Part shown: positions 5,282 through 5,306 of the stretch, piece after piece
How positions within the stretch are numbered: position 1 is the stretch's first letter
How the letters are laid out: every line of letters begins with the position of its first letter
DNA from: Bacteroidales bacterium UBA5206
Lineage (GTDB): Bacteria > Bacteroidota > Bacteroidia > Bacteroidales > Tenuifilaceae
Length of the DNA stretch: 5,306 bases
Assembly (NCBI GenBank): GCA_002412705.1
Contig: DHVO01000070.1
Location: 276-5,581, forward strand
Direction of reading: 5' to 3'
Translations under genes and position numbers: made by a program
The notes under the pieces: generated by a model
What the model was told of the DNA's origin: nothing
Seen by the model: only the letters and a program-made list of their open reading frames with translations
The model's database searches: none

Positions 5282-5306
5282 GCGCTGCTGCTTGCTGGGC
5301 CATCGC
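5282..5306 (+). repeat. 25-bp exact copy of permease-gene sequence at the window edge
   Basis: These last 25 bases are identical to 3720-3744, which encode ALLLAGPS in the second core repeat of the permease. The match begins abruptly 16 bases after the ATPase stop (the preceding base differs) and runs to the window end, so its full length is unknown. It could be the start of a duplicated permease fragment, of a second related permease gene, or an assembly join artefact. Confidence 0.75.

Noticed and set aside
5267..5306. Extension of the ATPase frame past its TGA into the permease-like sequence
   Set aside because: The frame happens to stay open after the stop, but the protein already ends at the normal family length and nothing signals readthrough.

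Overview
The window looks like a chromosomal fragment from a Bacteroidota species, probably Bacteroidales-like. Supporting signs are AT-rich start regions with little Shine-Dalgarno signal, promoter-like TAnnTTTG elements, and an ArsR/thioredoxin/ArsF/ArsG/permease gene set that I know mainly from this phylum. I cannot name the species. The left 3.9 kb has moderate GC. The last 1.3 kb is clearly AT-rich and probably has a different history.

Layout: (1) 1-483, minus strand: the N-terminal 161 residues of a ferredoxin-NADP-reductase-type flavoprotein, cut by the window edge. (2) 484-614: a divergent control region with a 15-bp palindrome just upstream of the reductase start and two near-identical 21-bp palindromic operators, 26 bp apart, just upstream of arsR. 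(3) 615-3863, plus strand: a five-gene putative arsenical resistance operon: arsR repressor, a 79-residue CxxC thioredoxin-fold protein, an ArsF-type thioredoxin-fold lipoprotein, an ArsG/CcdA-type six-helix membrane protein, and an ArsP-family (COG0701) permease. A strong intrinsic terminator at 3889-3920 closes it. A GC-rich, highly structured intergenic element (about 2397-2500) sits between arsG and the permease. (4) 3921-4054: an AT-rich leader with a hairpin and three 11-bp repeats at exact 40-bp spacing. (5) 4055-5266: an AAA_14/DUF4143 ATPase. (6) 5282-5306: the last 25 bases exactly repeat an internal piece of the permease gene, so the right edge is either a partial duplication or an assembly artefact.

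Working model (inference): ArsR senses a trivalent arsenical through its cysteines and releases the tandem operators. Reducing equivalents pass from the cytosolic CxxC protein through the two membrane cysteines of ArsG to the CxxC lipoprotein ArsF outside the inner membrane, and the permease exports the compound. No arsA, arsB/acr3, arsC or arsD is present here, so the unit looks aimed at organic or aromatic arsenicals rather than arsenate. Substrate identity is not shown by the sequence.
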